A stretch of DNA of 64,000 bases from UBA7328 sp965247965 (GTDB lineage: Bacteria > Bacteroidota > Bacteroidia > Chitinophagales > Saprospiraceae): positions 5,208,001-5,272,000 of the forward strand of contig OZ252053.1 in the NCBI GenBank assembly GCA_965247965.1, in the 5' to 3' direction. A program made the translations under genes and the position numbers. Positions 53,695 through 61,725 of the stretch are shown in pieces (position 1 is the stretch's first letter; every line of letters begins with the position of its first letter). The notes under the pieces are model-generated. The model searched no databases. It was not told the origin of the DNA and worked only from the letters and a program-made list of their open reading frames with translations.

Positions 53695-56615
53695 GATATA
53701 GCGAATTGTGTAATTCAAAGAATATTCTTTTAGTTAAACTGTATTTTTGTTTTTATTTAATACCAACTCTATTCCTAATCTCCTGTGAAAGTTCCAATGA
53801 ACTCTCAAAAGGCACGCATTTCACCCAACTCGATCCCTCAGCTATTGGAATCGATTTTGCAAACAACCTTGAATACGACGAAGACTTCAATACCTACCTC
53901 TTCCGAAGTTTCTACAATGGAGCAGGTGTAGGCCTGGGTGATTTCAACAATGACGGTTTGCTCGATCTATTTTTTTGTGGCAACCAGGTGGATAATAGGC
54001 TATATATAAACAAAGGCGATCCTTCTTCAGGCCCCCTTCGACTCCCTGCCCGTACGGCAGGCGGGCGCTCAGGGCAGGCAGGGAAAGCTTTTCAATTTGA
54101 AGATATCACCGAAGCGGCAGGAGTCGCAAGTAGTGGTGCCTGGTCAACCGGAGTAAGCATCGTCGATATCAATGGCGATGGATGGCAGGATATCTATGTG
54201 TGCAAAAGCGGTCTACCCGAAGGAGAAAACCGGCACAACGAACTCTTTATTAATCCGGGGCCCACTTTTTGGTCCGCCATCAGTCGAGAAAACGACACGG
54301 GTTTTCCCCCTTTAGGGGATGAGACAGCTTTTGCCGAGGGCAGAATGGAGTTGGCTGAAGGGGGGTTCACAGAATCCGCCAGTCATTACGGTATAGCCGA
54401 TCTTGGATTTTCAGTGCACGCCGTCTTCTTTGACTACGACAAAGACGGGGATCTGGATATGTACTTATCCAACAATTCTCTGAATCCCACCGGGGTAGTT
54501 ATGGATGCCAGCAAAGGTCTGCGCAGCGTTCGGGACCCCTACGGAGGGAATAAACTCTACCGCAACGACACTTCGACAGGCTCCCTTCGACAAGACTCAG
54601 GACAAGCAGTGCAGGCTTCAAAAGGAAAGATGACAAAAGGTTTTACGGATGTAAGTGAGGAAGCAGGGATCTACGGCAGTGCTATCGGATTTGGACTGGG
54701 AATCTCTATTGGTGATGTCAACAGAGATACGTGGCCCGATATTTTTGTGGCCAACGATTTTTTCGAAAAGGACTACCTCTACATCAACCAGCAAGATGGC
54801 ACTTTTAAAGAGTCCCTTGAAGATGCGATCGAGGAGATAAGCCTTGGATCCATGGGAGTGGATATAGCAGACATTAACCACGATGGTTATCCCGAAATTT
54901 TTGTCACCGAGATGCTGCCTGAAGAGCAATCCCGATTAAAAACCAAAACCGTGTTTGACAATTGGGATAGCTACGCTTTAAAGATCAGGAATGGCTATTA
55001 TCGCCAATTCCCAAGAAATGTATTCCAGCTCAACAGCGGGCCGACATCCCCCCTTGAGGAGCCTGTCCTGAGCTCGTCGAAGGAGGGACTGAGGGGGGTA
55101 TATTTTAACGAGATCGGACGCTTTGCAGGTGTAGAAGCCAGTGACTGGAGTTGGGGAGTAAACATGGCAGATTTTAACAACGACGGATATATCGATATTT
55201 TTATCACAAACGGTATCGTAAAAGACCTGCTCGACCAGGATTATACGGATTTTTATTTTGTTCCGGAAAGAATGCGAAAGATTTACGAAGAGAAAGGCGA
55301 GGTCATTAAAGAACTGATCGATAACATTCCTTCGGTACCCATTCCCAATTGTCTTTTTACCCAACAAGGTGACCTACAGTTCACCAATGTCAGTACTGAT
55401 TGGGGATTGGGAACACCCGGATTTTCCACGGGATCCGCCTACGGTGATATCGATAACGACGGAGACCTGGATCTAGTCGTCAGCAATAACAATATGCCGC
55501 CGTTTATTTATCGAAATGAAAGTCAGGATGGTGCCTATCACTTCGTCAATATCTCCTTGATCGGAGCAAACGAAAACACAAAGGCAATTGGAAGCCAGGT
55601 GACCGTATATTGCAAGGATCGAATTTTCTTTCAGGAACTTTATCCAATGAGAGGTAGCATGTCTAGCGTCGATCACAGGCTGCATTTTGGGCTTGGCGAA
55701 TTTACTTCTATCGACAGTCTGGAAGTAAGATGGCCGGACAATAGAATGACCATAGCATACGATATTGAAGCAGATCAATTTTATACTTTGGACCACACTG
55801 ATAGCACGCCGCCTGCTTCAAACAATAATGCTCGTGAAAGTGCAACCTTACTGAAAGATATATCAGATAACACCGGCATTGACTATTTACACAGAGAAAA
55901 CGAATTTATTGACTTTGACAGGGATAAATTGCGCTCTCATATGGTTTCTTCAGAAGGTCCGTCATTGGCAATAGGAGATGTGAACGGCGATGGATTCCGC
56001 GATTTTTATGTAGGAAATGCGAAGGATGCATCCGGAGCCATCTACCTTGCCACGGGCAACGGAAAATTTGAGCAAACGAACAACGAAGTATTCCAAGCAG
56101 ATAAAGCGTCGGAAGATACGGAAAGTATTTTCTTTGATGCCGATAATGATGGCGACCAAGATCTCCTGGTAACCAGCGGAGGATACGAGTTTTCAGCCAG
56201 TTCTTTTTCCTTAGTTGATCGTCTCTATCTGAATGATGGAAGAGGCCATTTTTCTTCGGGACCCAAATTGATACCTGAGCAGCAATTGGTCAGTACTTCG
56301 TGTGTGGCCGTTTCTGATTTTGATCAGGACGGAGATTTGGACGTTTTCCTCGGAGGAAGAGTCAAGCCATTTACTTATGGGGTACCCTGTTCGAGTTATT
56401 TAATGGAAAACGATGGCACTGGACAATTCAAAAATGTAAATTCCTTGAAGGCCAAAACATTGCAAAATATCGGAATGATCACGGACGCGCTCTTCGTTGA
56501 TTTTGATGGCGACACCGACGAAGATCTGTTTCTAGCAGGCGATTGGATGTCACTGAAATTACTTAGAAACGACTTTGTCCCGCCTCCAGGCGCATTGGCA
56601 TCAACCTTAATTTAA
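53673..56615 (+). CDS. FG-GAP/ASPIC-UnbV lipoprotein, C-terminus cut by IS4-type element
   Basis: Up to 980 residues in frame; family similarity stops at about residue 967, where the IS begins. Signal peptide with lipobox LISC (the frame start at 53673 overlaps hepT, and a nearer start such as TTG at about 53706 is possible). FG-GAP repeats (DFNNDGLLDLFFCGN, DINGDGWQDIYVCKSG, DYDKDGDLDMYLSNN, DINHDGYPEIFVTEM, DIDNDGDLDLVVSNN) precede an ASPIC/UnbV domain (KAIGSQVTVYCKDR...VRWPDNR) and a second FG-GAP set. Four low-complexity or repeat-derived inserts occur in frame, each at the turn following an LYxNxGD-like strand. Such proteins are commonly encoded next to SusC/SusD systems. Confidence 0.87.
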   Translation: MPRRGTVRYSELCNSKNILLVKLYFCFYLIPTLFLISCESSNELSKGTHFTQLDPSAIGIDFANNLEYDEDFNTYLFRSFYNGAGVGLGDFNNDGLLDLFFCGNQVDNRLYINKGDPSSGPLRLPARTAGGRSGQAGKAFQFEDITEAAGVASSGAWSTGVSIVDINGDGWQDIYVCKSGLPEGENRHNELFINPGPTFWSAISRENDTGFPPLGDETAFAEGRMELAEGGFTESASHYGIADLGFSVHAVFFDYDKDGDLDMYLSNNSLNPTGVVMDASKGLRSVRDPYGGNKLYRNDTSTGSLRQDSGQAVQASKGKMTKGFTDVSEEAGIYGSAIGFGLGISIGDVNRDTWPDIFVANDFFEKDYLYINQQDGTFKESLEDAIEEISLGSMGVDIADINHDGYPEIFVTEMLPEEQSRLKTKTVFDNWDSYALKIRNGYYRQFPRNVFQLNSGPTSPLEEPVLSSSKEGLRGVYFNEIGRFAGVEASDWSWGVNMADFNNDGYIDIFITNGIVKDLLDQDYTDFYFVPERMRKIYEEKGEVIKELIDNIPSVPIPNCLFTQQGDLQFTNVSTDWGLGTPGFSTGSAYGDIDNDGDLDLVVSNNNMPPFIYRNESQDGAYHFVNISLIGANENTKAIGSQVTVYCKDRIFFQELYPMRGSMSSVDHRLHFGLGEFTSIDSLEVRWPDNRMTIAYDIEADQFYTLDHTDSTPPASNNNARESATLLKDISDNTGIDYLHRENEFIDFDRDKLRSHMVSSEGPSLAIGDVNGDGFRDFYVGNAKDASGAIYLATGNGKFEQTNNEVFQADKASEDTESIFFDADNDGDQDLLVTSGGYEFSASSFSLVDRLYLNDGRGHFSSGPKLIPEQQLVSTSCVAVSDFDQDGDLDVFLGGRVKPFTYGVPCSSYLMENDGTGQFKNVNSLKAKTLQNIGMITDALFVDFDGDTDEDLFLAGDWMSLKLLRNDFVPPPGALASTLI
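54021..54087. repeat. In-frame repeat insert 1 in the FG-GAP gene
   Basis: Codes for PSSGPLRLPARTAGGRSGQA between INKGD and FQFEDITE. Contains CCCTTCGAC...GCTCAGGGCAGG arms with a CCCTGCCCGTACGGCAGG palindrome nested between them. Confidence 0.75.
54258..54364. repeat. In-frame repeat insert 2 in the FG-GAP gene
   Basis: Extra codons between ELFINPG and GFTESASHYGI. The part from CCCCCTTTAGGGG (54306-54318) to GCTGAAGGGGGG (about 54355-54366) has complementary ends. Confidence 0.6.
54569..54625. repeat. In-frame repeat insert 3 in the FG-GAP gene
   Basis: Codes for TSTGSLRQDSGQAVQASKGK between KLYRND and FTDVSEEAG. Contains CCTTCGACAAGACTCAGGAC, related to insert 4 in reverse. Confidence 0.75.
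55047..55098. repeat. In-frame repeat insert 4 in the FG-GAP gene
   Basis: Codes for TSPLEEPVLSSSKEGLRGV between FQLNSG and YFNEIGRFAG. Contains CCTGTCCTGAGCTCGTCGAA, the reverse complement type of the core in insert 3, bounded by CCCCCCTTGAGG and CTGAGGGGGG. Confidence 0.78.
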
Positions 56616-58040
56616 CACATAGAATCTTTCAAGATATGTATTTTTTCCTTTTTTGTTCTGGTAAGTACCATAGTAGCCTATGAATTTGAGCAAGAATTGT
56701 TCTGAAATATTTTTTGTTTGAATAAGTGAGTTATAGCGCAATAGGAGTTGAGCAATTTTGTATAGGCTTACATTTGGCACATTATTTTTGGTTCGAAACA
56801 AGTATTTCAATGGTGTGAATATCAGATTATGACACAAGCTTATCCAACCGAGCATCAGTAGCAGAAGAATATAAGGTTTGGCCGTGTTATTGTATTTTTT
56901 GCCTGTAAACAGCTTTTGAAGATTCATATGAGATTTCCAACATTTGAATATACATTCTATACGCCATCTTAATGCATATACCAGGAGCACTTGATGTGGT
57001 TGAAGTACTTTATCATCGACATTGGTTATCAAGATGGCATAGTTTAGCATTTCGTAATATTGCTCCGAGTGATTCGATTTTGAGTGTCTGTTATTTTTTG
57101 CTTTTTCCACCCTTTTCTCAGCAACTTCTTTGGGAGTTTTAAGACCTATTAATCGTACTGGGACTTGCTTGGCTGATATCTTAACTTGCCAATCTACCCA
57201 ATCGGCACCGTTTCTGAATGCATCATTAAGGCACCTCAGCAAATTTATCTTAACTCCTTGATTATCAAACACATCTATGTTACTTCGAAGTCTTGAAATA
57301 AAAAAAATATGCTTTTCAATCATTGCGATCAAACAATCCATAACCAGGTATCCCAAGTCTCTAATTACAAGGTCACCTGCTTTGGCTAAATCGAAAATGT
57401 CAAAAGCATAAGATTGGTCATTGTCTCTAAATGATTTAAGATCCATTTTGTGTAAAACATCTGACTTTAATTCCATTGTCAATTGAATTTTAGCCGTTGC
57501 TGCATCTCCCTTTTTTGAGTGGCTACCCGGGAAAACTTCGTTCAGAATTTTAGGCATACTCAGACAGGAACTGTCAGTAACAAACACGGAATTAAAACTA
57601 CTGAGAAGACCTTGATAACCTATAGGAGCATTGGACAAAGAGTAGCTACTTGCCACTTCTAAAAACTTTTCAGCAAATCCTACATGCCTAAATGTTAGTT
57701 TCTTTTGTAAAGCTTGACTGCTGATCGTTTGTTGTAAAAAAATTGACAATGTTTTGGCCCAGTTAGAAAGAGAAAAAACATTTGTCGACATCATTTCGAA
57801 AAAGGACAAAAGAAAATTGACCGAATCAATCTTATAATCACTTCTCCGAATGAAACCAGATTCTAAAGCAAGAGAATGAATTGGTAATTTGGAAATAATT
57901 TCCGAAATTTGAGGTATCATATTTAGAGCTGTTTTACCTCAGGTTTTTAGTCTAACTTAAAGGTAAACAGCTCTTTTTATATACCATAATCGAATATATG
58001 TTAAGTTAGAGTTGATGCCAATGCGCAATACTGCGGGACA
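56576..58040 (-). mobile_element. IS4-type element with interrupted long terminal repeats
   Basis: TGTCCCGC, six unpaired bases, then GCGCATTGGCATCAAC at the left matches the complement of the right end in the same spacing, so the inverted repeats extend about 30 bases. No duplication flanks it (left ...AAACGACTT, right CCGAAAGTG...). It joins a truncated FG-GAP gene to a beheaded regulator-like gene. Confidence 0.82.
56607..57920 (-). CDS. IS4-family transposase
   Basis: 437 residues. VFVTDSSCLSMPKIL (first Asp), LVIRDLGYLVMDCL (second Asp) and YALRWRIECIFKCWKSHMNLQKL (Y-x2-R-x3-E region) are the IS4 catalytic blocks in order. The frame is intact. Confidence 0.88.
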   Translation of the reverse strand: MIPQISEIISKLPIHSLALESGFIRRSDYKIDSVNFLLSFFEMMSTNVFSLSNWAKTLSIFLQQTISSQALQKKLTFRHVGFAEKFLEVASSYSLSNAPIGYQGLLSSFNSVFVTDSSCLSMPKILNEVFPGSHSKKGDAATAKIQLTMELKSDVLHKMDLKSFRDNDQSYAFDIFDLAKAGDLVIRDLGYLVMDCLIAMIEKHIFFISRLRSNIDVFDNQGVKINLLRCLNDAFRNGADWVDWQVKISAKQVPVRLIGLKTPKEVAEKRVEKAKNNRHSKSNHSEQYYEMLNYAILITNVDDKVLQPHQVLLVYALRWRIECIFKCWKSHMNLQKLFTGKKYNNTAKPYILLLLMLGWISLCHNLIFTPLKYLFRTKNNVPNVSLYKIAQLLLRYNSLIQTKNISEQFLLKFIGYYGTYQNKKGKNTYLERFYVLN

Positions 58041-58757
58041 CCGAAAGTGTGTATCGAGACACCTGATTATAATTTGACTGTATTCAAAATACACTTTGGC
58101 AAACTGACAGTTAAACTATATGACAAAGGCGAACGCACTTTACGGGCAGAGGTGGTAGTACATAATGCCAAAGCGTTGAACTGTAAACGTGGGATTGATT
58201 CGTTTGGACAAATAATTGAAAAACTGGAAACAATCATGAGAAGTTTCCTATCCAATATCGACTATGCTCACGCGGCTACAATTGATGAAGGGTCTTTTGA
58301 AAAAATCACCCAACCTACACAGACTGGTAATAAACGGCTGGCAGGTATTAATTTTAACAAGAAAAGAACCAAACAGGTAGCTGCTGTATTACTTGGTTTG
58401 TCCCTAAAACCAGGTGGATTTACAAGTAAAGATTTAGCCAATCAAATCAAACAAAAGTTTGATCCACATTACACCACAAGGAATGCTTCTTATGACTTGA
58501 GAAAATTTAGGGGCAAACTGATGGTAAAAAAAGTAATGGGGCGGATAAGGTATGTTTTAACCGAAAAAGGTATAAAAATTATTTCATCAATACTTTGTTT
58601 GCTGACTAAACAATTGCCTGCCTTAGTGTCAATTATTAAAAGTCCTTACAGCACAATAGAAAAAGAGCAGTTATTAGAAATGGATAAACATCTGTTTTCT
58701 ATTCAAAAACAAAGTGAGTGTATAAGGCAATTGAATGGTATCAATCTGGCCGCATAG
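58041..58757 (+). pseudogene. Winged-helix protein, C-terminal fragment
   Basis: The frame is open from the IS end (ESVCIETPDYNLTVFKIHFG...). HFGKLTVKLYDKGERTLRAEVVVHNAKAL, then FEKITQPTQTGNKRLAGINFN and the C-terminal winged helix (FTSKDLANQIKQKFDPHYTTRNASYDLRKFRGKLMVKKVMGRIRYVLTEKGIKI) resemble the second half of a family of 400-odd-residue proteins often labelled MarR-like. The N-terminal half is missing. Its function is unknown to me. A start at the GTG 58047 is only a computational possibility. Confidence 0.6.
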
Positions 58758-59275
58758 ACAACAGCCAGATTCGAACAACATGTTGGTAAAGTTTTTATAT
58801 TAAGTGCCTAAGGTACGAGGAATAGTCTTCAAAACTCTTCGATTTAAGTCAGTATCCCCAACTCCTTGGTGTCTTCGTGAATTTGTGGCACCCTCCAACC
58901 AATCCTTTTATTAACCTTAATCTCCTTACAAGTAAATCATATTTTTACAAGTTTGCCATACATGCGATGCTTATTCAATGTAGAAATGCAGCAATGCAGC
59001 AATGCAGCAATGCAGCAATGCAGCAATATATCCCAGAAGGCATGTCATCACCATTATTACTATTGCCGTCCCAAGTCTATTCAAGTGAGCCAGGCACGTT
59101 ATTTCAGGGGGAAATGCCGATAAAACAACACTAGTTTTTTCACCTTCCGCGAGACCAACATTTCTGATTTTTGGATTAATTAAATTTAGGCCGAAGAGAC
59201 ATTGCTGCAATTGAAAATTTTCAGGATAGTGTAATTTATGCATCCATTGAAAGTGGTTATGGGAGCGTTTTCCGG
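58758..59275. other. Gap with an octamer repeat, no gene seen
   Basis: I see no supported gene. It contains five exact copies of AATGCAGC at 58985-59024 and, on the minus strand, leftover coding-like sequence beyond the broken GH32. Confidence 0.5.
58985..59027. repeat. Tandem octamer (AATGCAGC)5
   Basis: Five perfect 8-bp units plus AAT. Because 8 is not a multiple of 3, changes in copy number would shift any frame across it. Confidence 0.9.
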
Positions 59276-59701
59276 TTATTGGATTGCAAAGCATGAATGT
59301 TCAAAATGCGGATGAATCGCATATGGAAGGTCCTTCCAAGTGACCAGATCATCGCTGACTGCATGACCCCAATGTACGCGCTTTGGATCCTCAAACGGGT
59401 ATCCCTGATAAAACAAATGCCAACGCCCCTGCCAGAAGCACAAACCATTGGGATCGTTCATGTTGTTCTCAGGGCTTACGAAATGATAAATGGGGCGGTA
59501 AGGATCATTTACAAATTTTTCACGGGATTCCTTAAACCTGAGCATTGTTGGGTTGGTTTCCAACTGCGCTTCCTGTTCGTCCAGGGTATTCGAAAAAGTG
59601 AATTTTGGAGCTTTTGAAGTACGGTCTTCCGATTGCTGGGCAAAGGAATTGTTTGTCAAAACATGACCAAATATGAAGATGAAGATCAGATACTTTTTCA
59701 T
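59276..59701 (-). pseudogene. GH32 (fructan-active) glycosidase, N-terminal fragment
   Basis: 141 residues: a signal peptide (MKKYLIFIFIFGHVLTNNSFAQ), then RPIYHFVSPENNMNDPNGLCFWQGRWHLFYQGYP, where NMNDPNG holds the nucleophile Asp of GH32, and VHWGHAVSDDLVTWKDLPYAIHPH. Family proteins continue for a further 350 residues or more. Here a stop follows FEHSCFAIQ and no continuation is seen. The gene is downstream of susC and susD on the same strand, a layout found in fructan-use loci. Confidence 0.85.
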
Positions 59702-59875
59702 TGTTGTCCGTTAATTATTCAATCTATAAAGTTCTTGGTTATTTCCTTAATCCAAAAATAACTGAGCTCGTCCAGATCTACTTGCTAGATTTCCATATTG
59801 ACAATGACGAAGTGTATTTTTGAGTTGGACTTATAATCATGACAACCTAACAAGTTCTACTATCCCCTTAAAAAT

Positions 59876-59914
59876 ACATCGGACTTACTCTGAGGGATAG
59901 AGCAAGTCCGATGT
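59876..59914 (-). terminator. Strong stem-loop terminator after susD
   Basis: ACATCGGACTT and AAGTCCGATGT form a perfect 11-bp stem around a 17-base loop. On the minus strand a T-rich tract follows (59870-59875); on the plus strand AAAAAA follows. It lies 48 bases beyond the susD stop and would limit read-through from susCD to the GH32 relic. Confidence 0.85.
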
Positions 59915-59961
59915 AAAAAATTGTATGAAAAAACTTCTATTACAAGAGTACTATTGCCAAA

Positions 59962-61713
59962 TCAATTGTATCCAGGATTTTGAACATAAAGACCCTGGCT
60001 TACGCTAATCTCCGCCTCCGGTATAGCGAGATATTCATCTCTTCCACTGGTAAAGTTTGCATCAATTAGGTAAGGTCTTCTGACCCTTTCAATGGCGAAA
60101 TATTCATCCAATACTTCTTCAGTAATACCCCATCGCACCAAATCAAAAAATCGCTTGGATTCAAATGCGAACTCGAGTCTCCTTTCTTTGCGTAATATTT
60201 GTCTTGCGCGATCCTGATCACCCATGGTTGTATATTCTCCAATCACCCACGTTCCAGTAGGTGAGCCATCGGGGAAGTTGATCCAAGCTGTACTGTTGGC
60301 GGCTCTTCTTCTCAGGCTGTTGATAATAGGAAGAGCTTCGTCCTGACGTCCTAGTTCAATTAATATTTCCGCTTTCCACAGCAGGACTTCAGCCCATCGG
60401 ATCTGGTCCGTATTCCTGGAAATCATGAAGAATGCTAGATACTGTCTGAAACATGAACATGAAGGTAATTCCTGATCTTTCATGCCCACGAAATGGCCAT
60501 AGATACCCGGAGCACGGGCATAGGCCTTCGTGAATTCTCTATTGGGATCGTACTTCCAGGTTATACCCGGAACACCAAACGTATGAGCAATTCGTGGATC
60601 CATATTATTCGCTATCAGATCCGGTTGTTCTAATATTTGAGGTGATGCGGGATCGTTAAAGCCATCAAATATTGGAAGTCCGTCCGCATCGGTTTTAAAT
60701 GCATTCGCCAGGTTACGGCTCGCAAGATTGTAACCGCAGCAACCATAACCAGGTCCCAATGAAGATGTTAGGCCGGAGGATAAATTTCCTCTTCCACCTT
60801 CCGGAGAGCCATCTGCAACGGATCGCATAACAGCCCAGACCGACTCAATTCCACTTTCATATTCCCAAAGGAAATTCTTACCAAACTCATCGTACAAATC
60901 GTATTCACCGGTCGCCTCTACAGTTTCTATGAGTGAAAGAGCTTCTTGCAATTCACCTTGATTGATACTCGTCACCTGATGATTGTCGTCCTGCACATAA
61001 GCTTTGTATAATAAAATTTTGGCCAAATAACATCTTGCAGCATTCTTGGTAGGCCGACCCTCGTCCTCTTGAAAATCTGGAAGTGTAGATACCCCAGCCC
61101 TGAATTCATCGGCTATATTGGCCCAACCTTCTTGGTCGCTAAGAACGCGATTTCCTACGTCAATCACATCCGCTTTTTCAACAGTCTCATTGAGAAATAC
61201 CGGAAATTTGTACAATTTCTTCAATATGAAATTAAAATGACCCCGGATGAAACGCAACTCTGCTATTCGCTGAGCCTTGCTGACTCCAATTTCTGATTGA
61301 AAAGCGGCATCGTCTACAGCAATGAGACGCCTCATTGCATCATTAATTCGTGATACACCCCCATAAAGCTGCAGCCACATTATTGCAACACAACTGTTAC
61401 GAGGTGTATATAGCGTAAATACTTCTGTGTCAGTCCAGCAATGCGGAACACTTCCACCACCTTTATAACCGTCATCAGATCGGACGGTACCCAGTGGCCA
61501 CAGATCTTCGAAAGGACCATTTTGCAAATTATCATTTCCCAAAGACGCATAGGCAGCAATGATCATGCCTTCTACGTTAGTAGGGTTGTTCAAATCATCG
61601 CTCGAAACCACACCCGTGGGTTGGAAGTCAAGAAAAGATTCCGAGCAATTGAATGATAGAGTTGCTACAAGGAATGTAGCTAATGTATATTTTATAAGAT
61701 TCTTACTTTTCAT
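59962..61713 (-). CDS. SusD/RagB-family outer-membrane lipoprotein
   Basis: 583 residues. Signal peptide with lipobox LSFNC, then the SusD-like N-terminal part (SFLDFQPTGVVSSDDLNNPTNVEGMIIAAYASLGND), central TPR-type helices (ELRFIRGHFNFILKKLYKFPVFLNE) and the C-terminal end (LRKERRLEFAFESKRFFDLVRWG; DEYLAIPEAEISVSQGLYVQNPGY). SusD proteins bind glycans on the cell surface and close over the SusC barrel. It begins 12 bases after susC ends, so the two form an operon. The sugar is not readable, though the neighbouring GH32 hints at a fructan. Confidence 0.95.
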   Translation of the reverse strand: MKSKNLIKYTLATFLVATLSFNCSESFLDFQPTGVVSSDDLNNPTNVEGMIIAAYASLGNDNLQNGPFEDLWPLGTVRSDDGYKGGGSVPHCWTDTEVFTLYTPRNSCVAIMWLQLYGGVSRINDAMRRLIAVDDAAFQSEIGVSKAQRIAELRFIRGHFNFILKKLYKFPVFLNETVEKADVIDVGNRVLSDQEGWANIADEFRAGVSTLPDFQEDEGRPTKNAARCYLAKILLYKAYVQDDNHQVTSINQGELQEALSLIETVEATGEYDLYDEFGKNFLWEYESGIESVWAVMRSVADGSPEGGRGNLSSGLTSSLGPGYGCCGYNLASRNLANAFKTDADGLPIFDGFNDPASPQILEQPDLIANNMDPRIAHTFGVPGITWKYDPNREFTKAYARAPGIYGHFVGMKDQELPSCSCFRQYLAFFMISRNTDQIRWAEVLLWKAEILIELGRQDEALPIINSLRRRAANSTAWINFPDGSPTGTWVIGEYTTMGDQDRARQILRKERRLEFAFESKRFFDLVRWGITEEVLDEYFAIERVRRPYLIDANFTSGRDEYLAIPEAEISVSQGLYVQNPGYN

Positions 61714-61725
61714 TGTTATTCTATT

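Noticed and set aside
58047..58757. Complete 236-residue winged-helix protein
   Set aside because: The frame continues up to the IS end, the start would be GTG without support, and related proteins are about twice as long.
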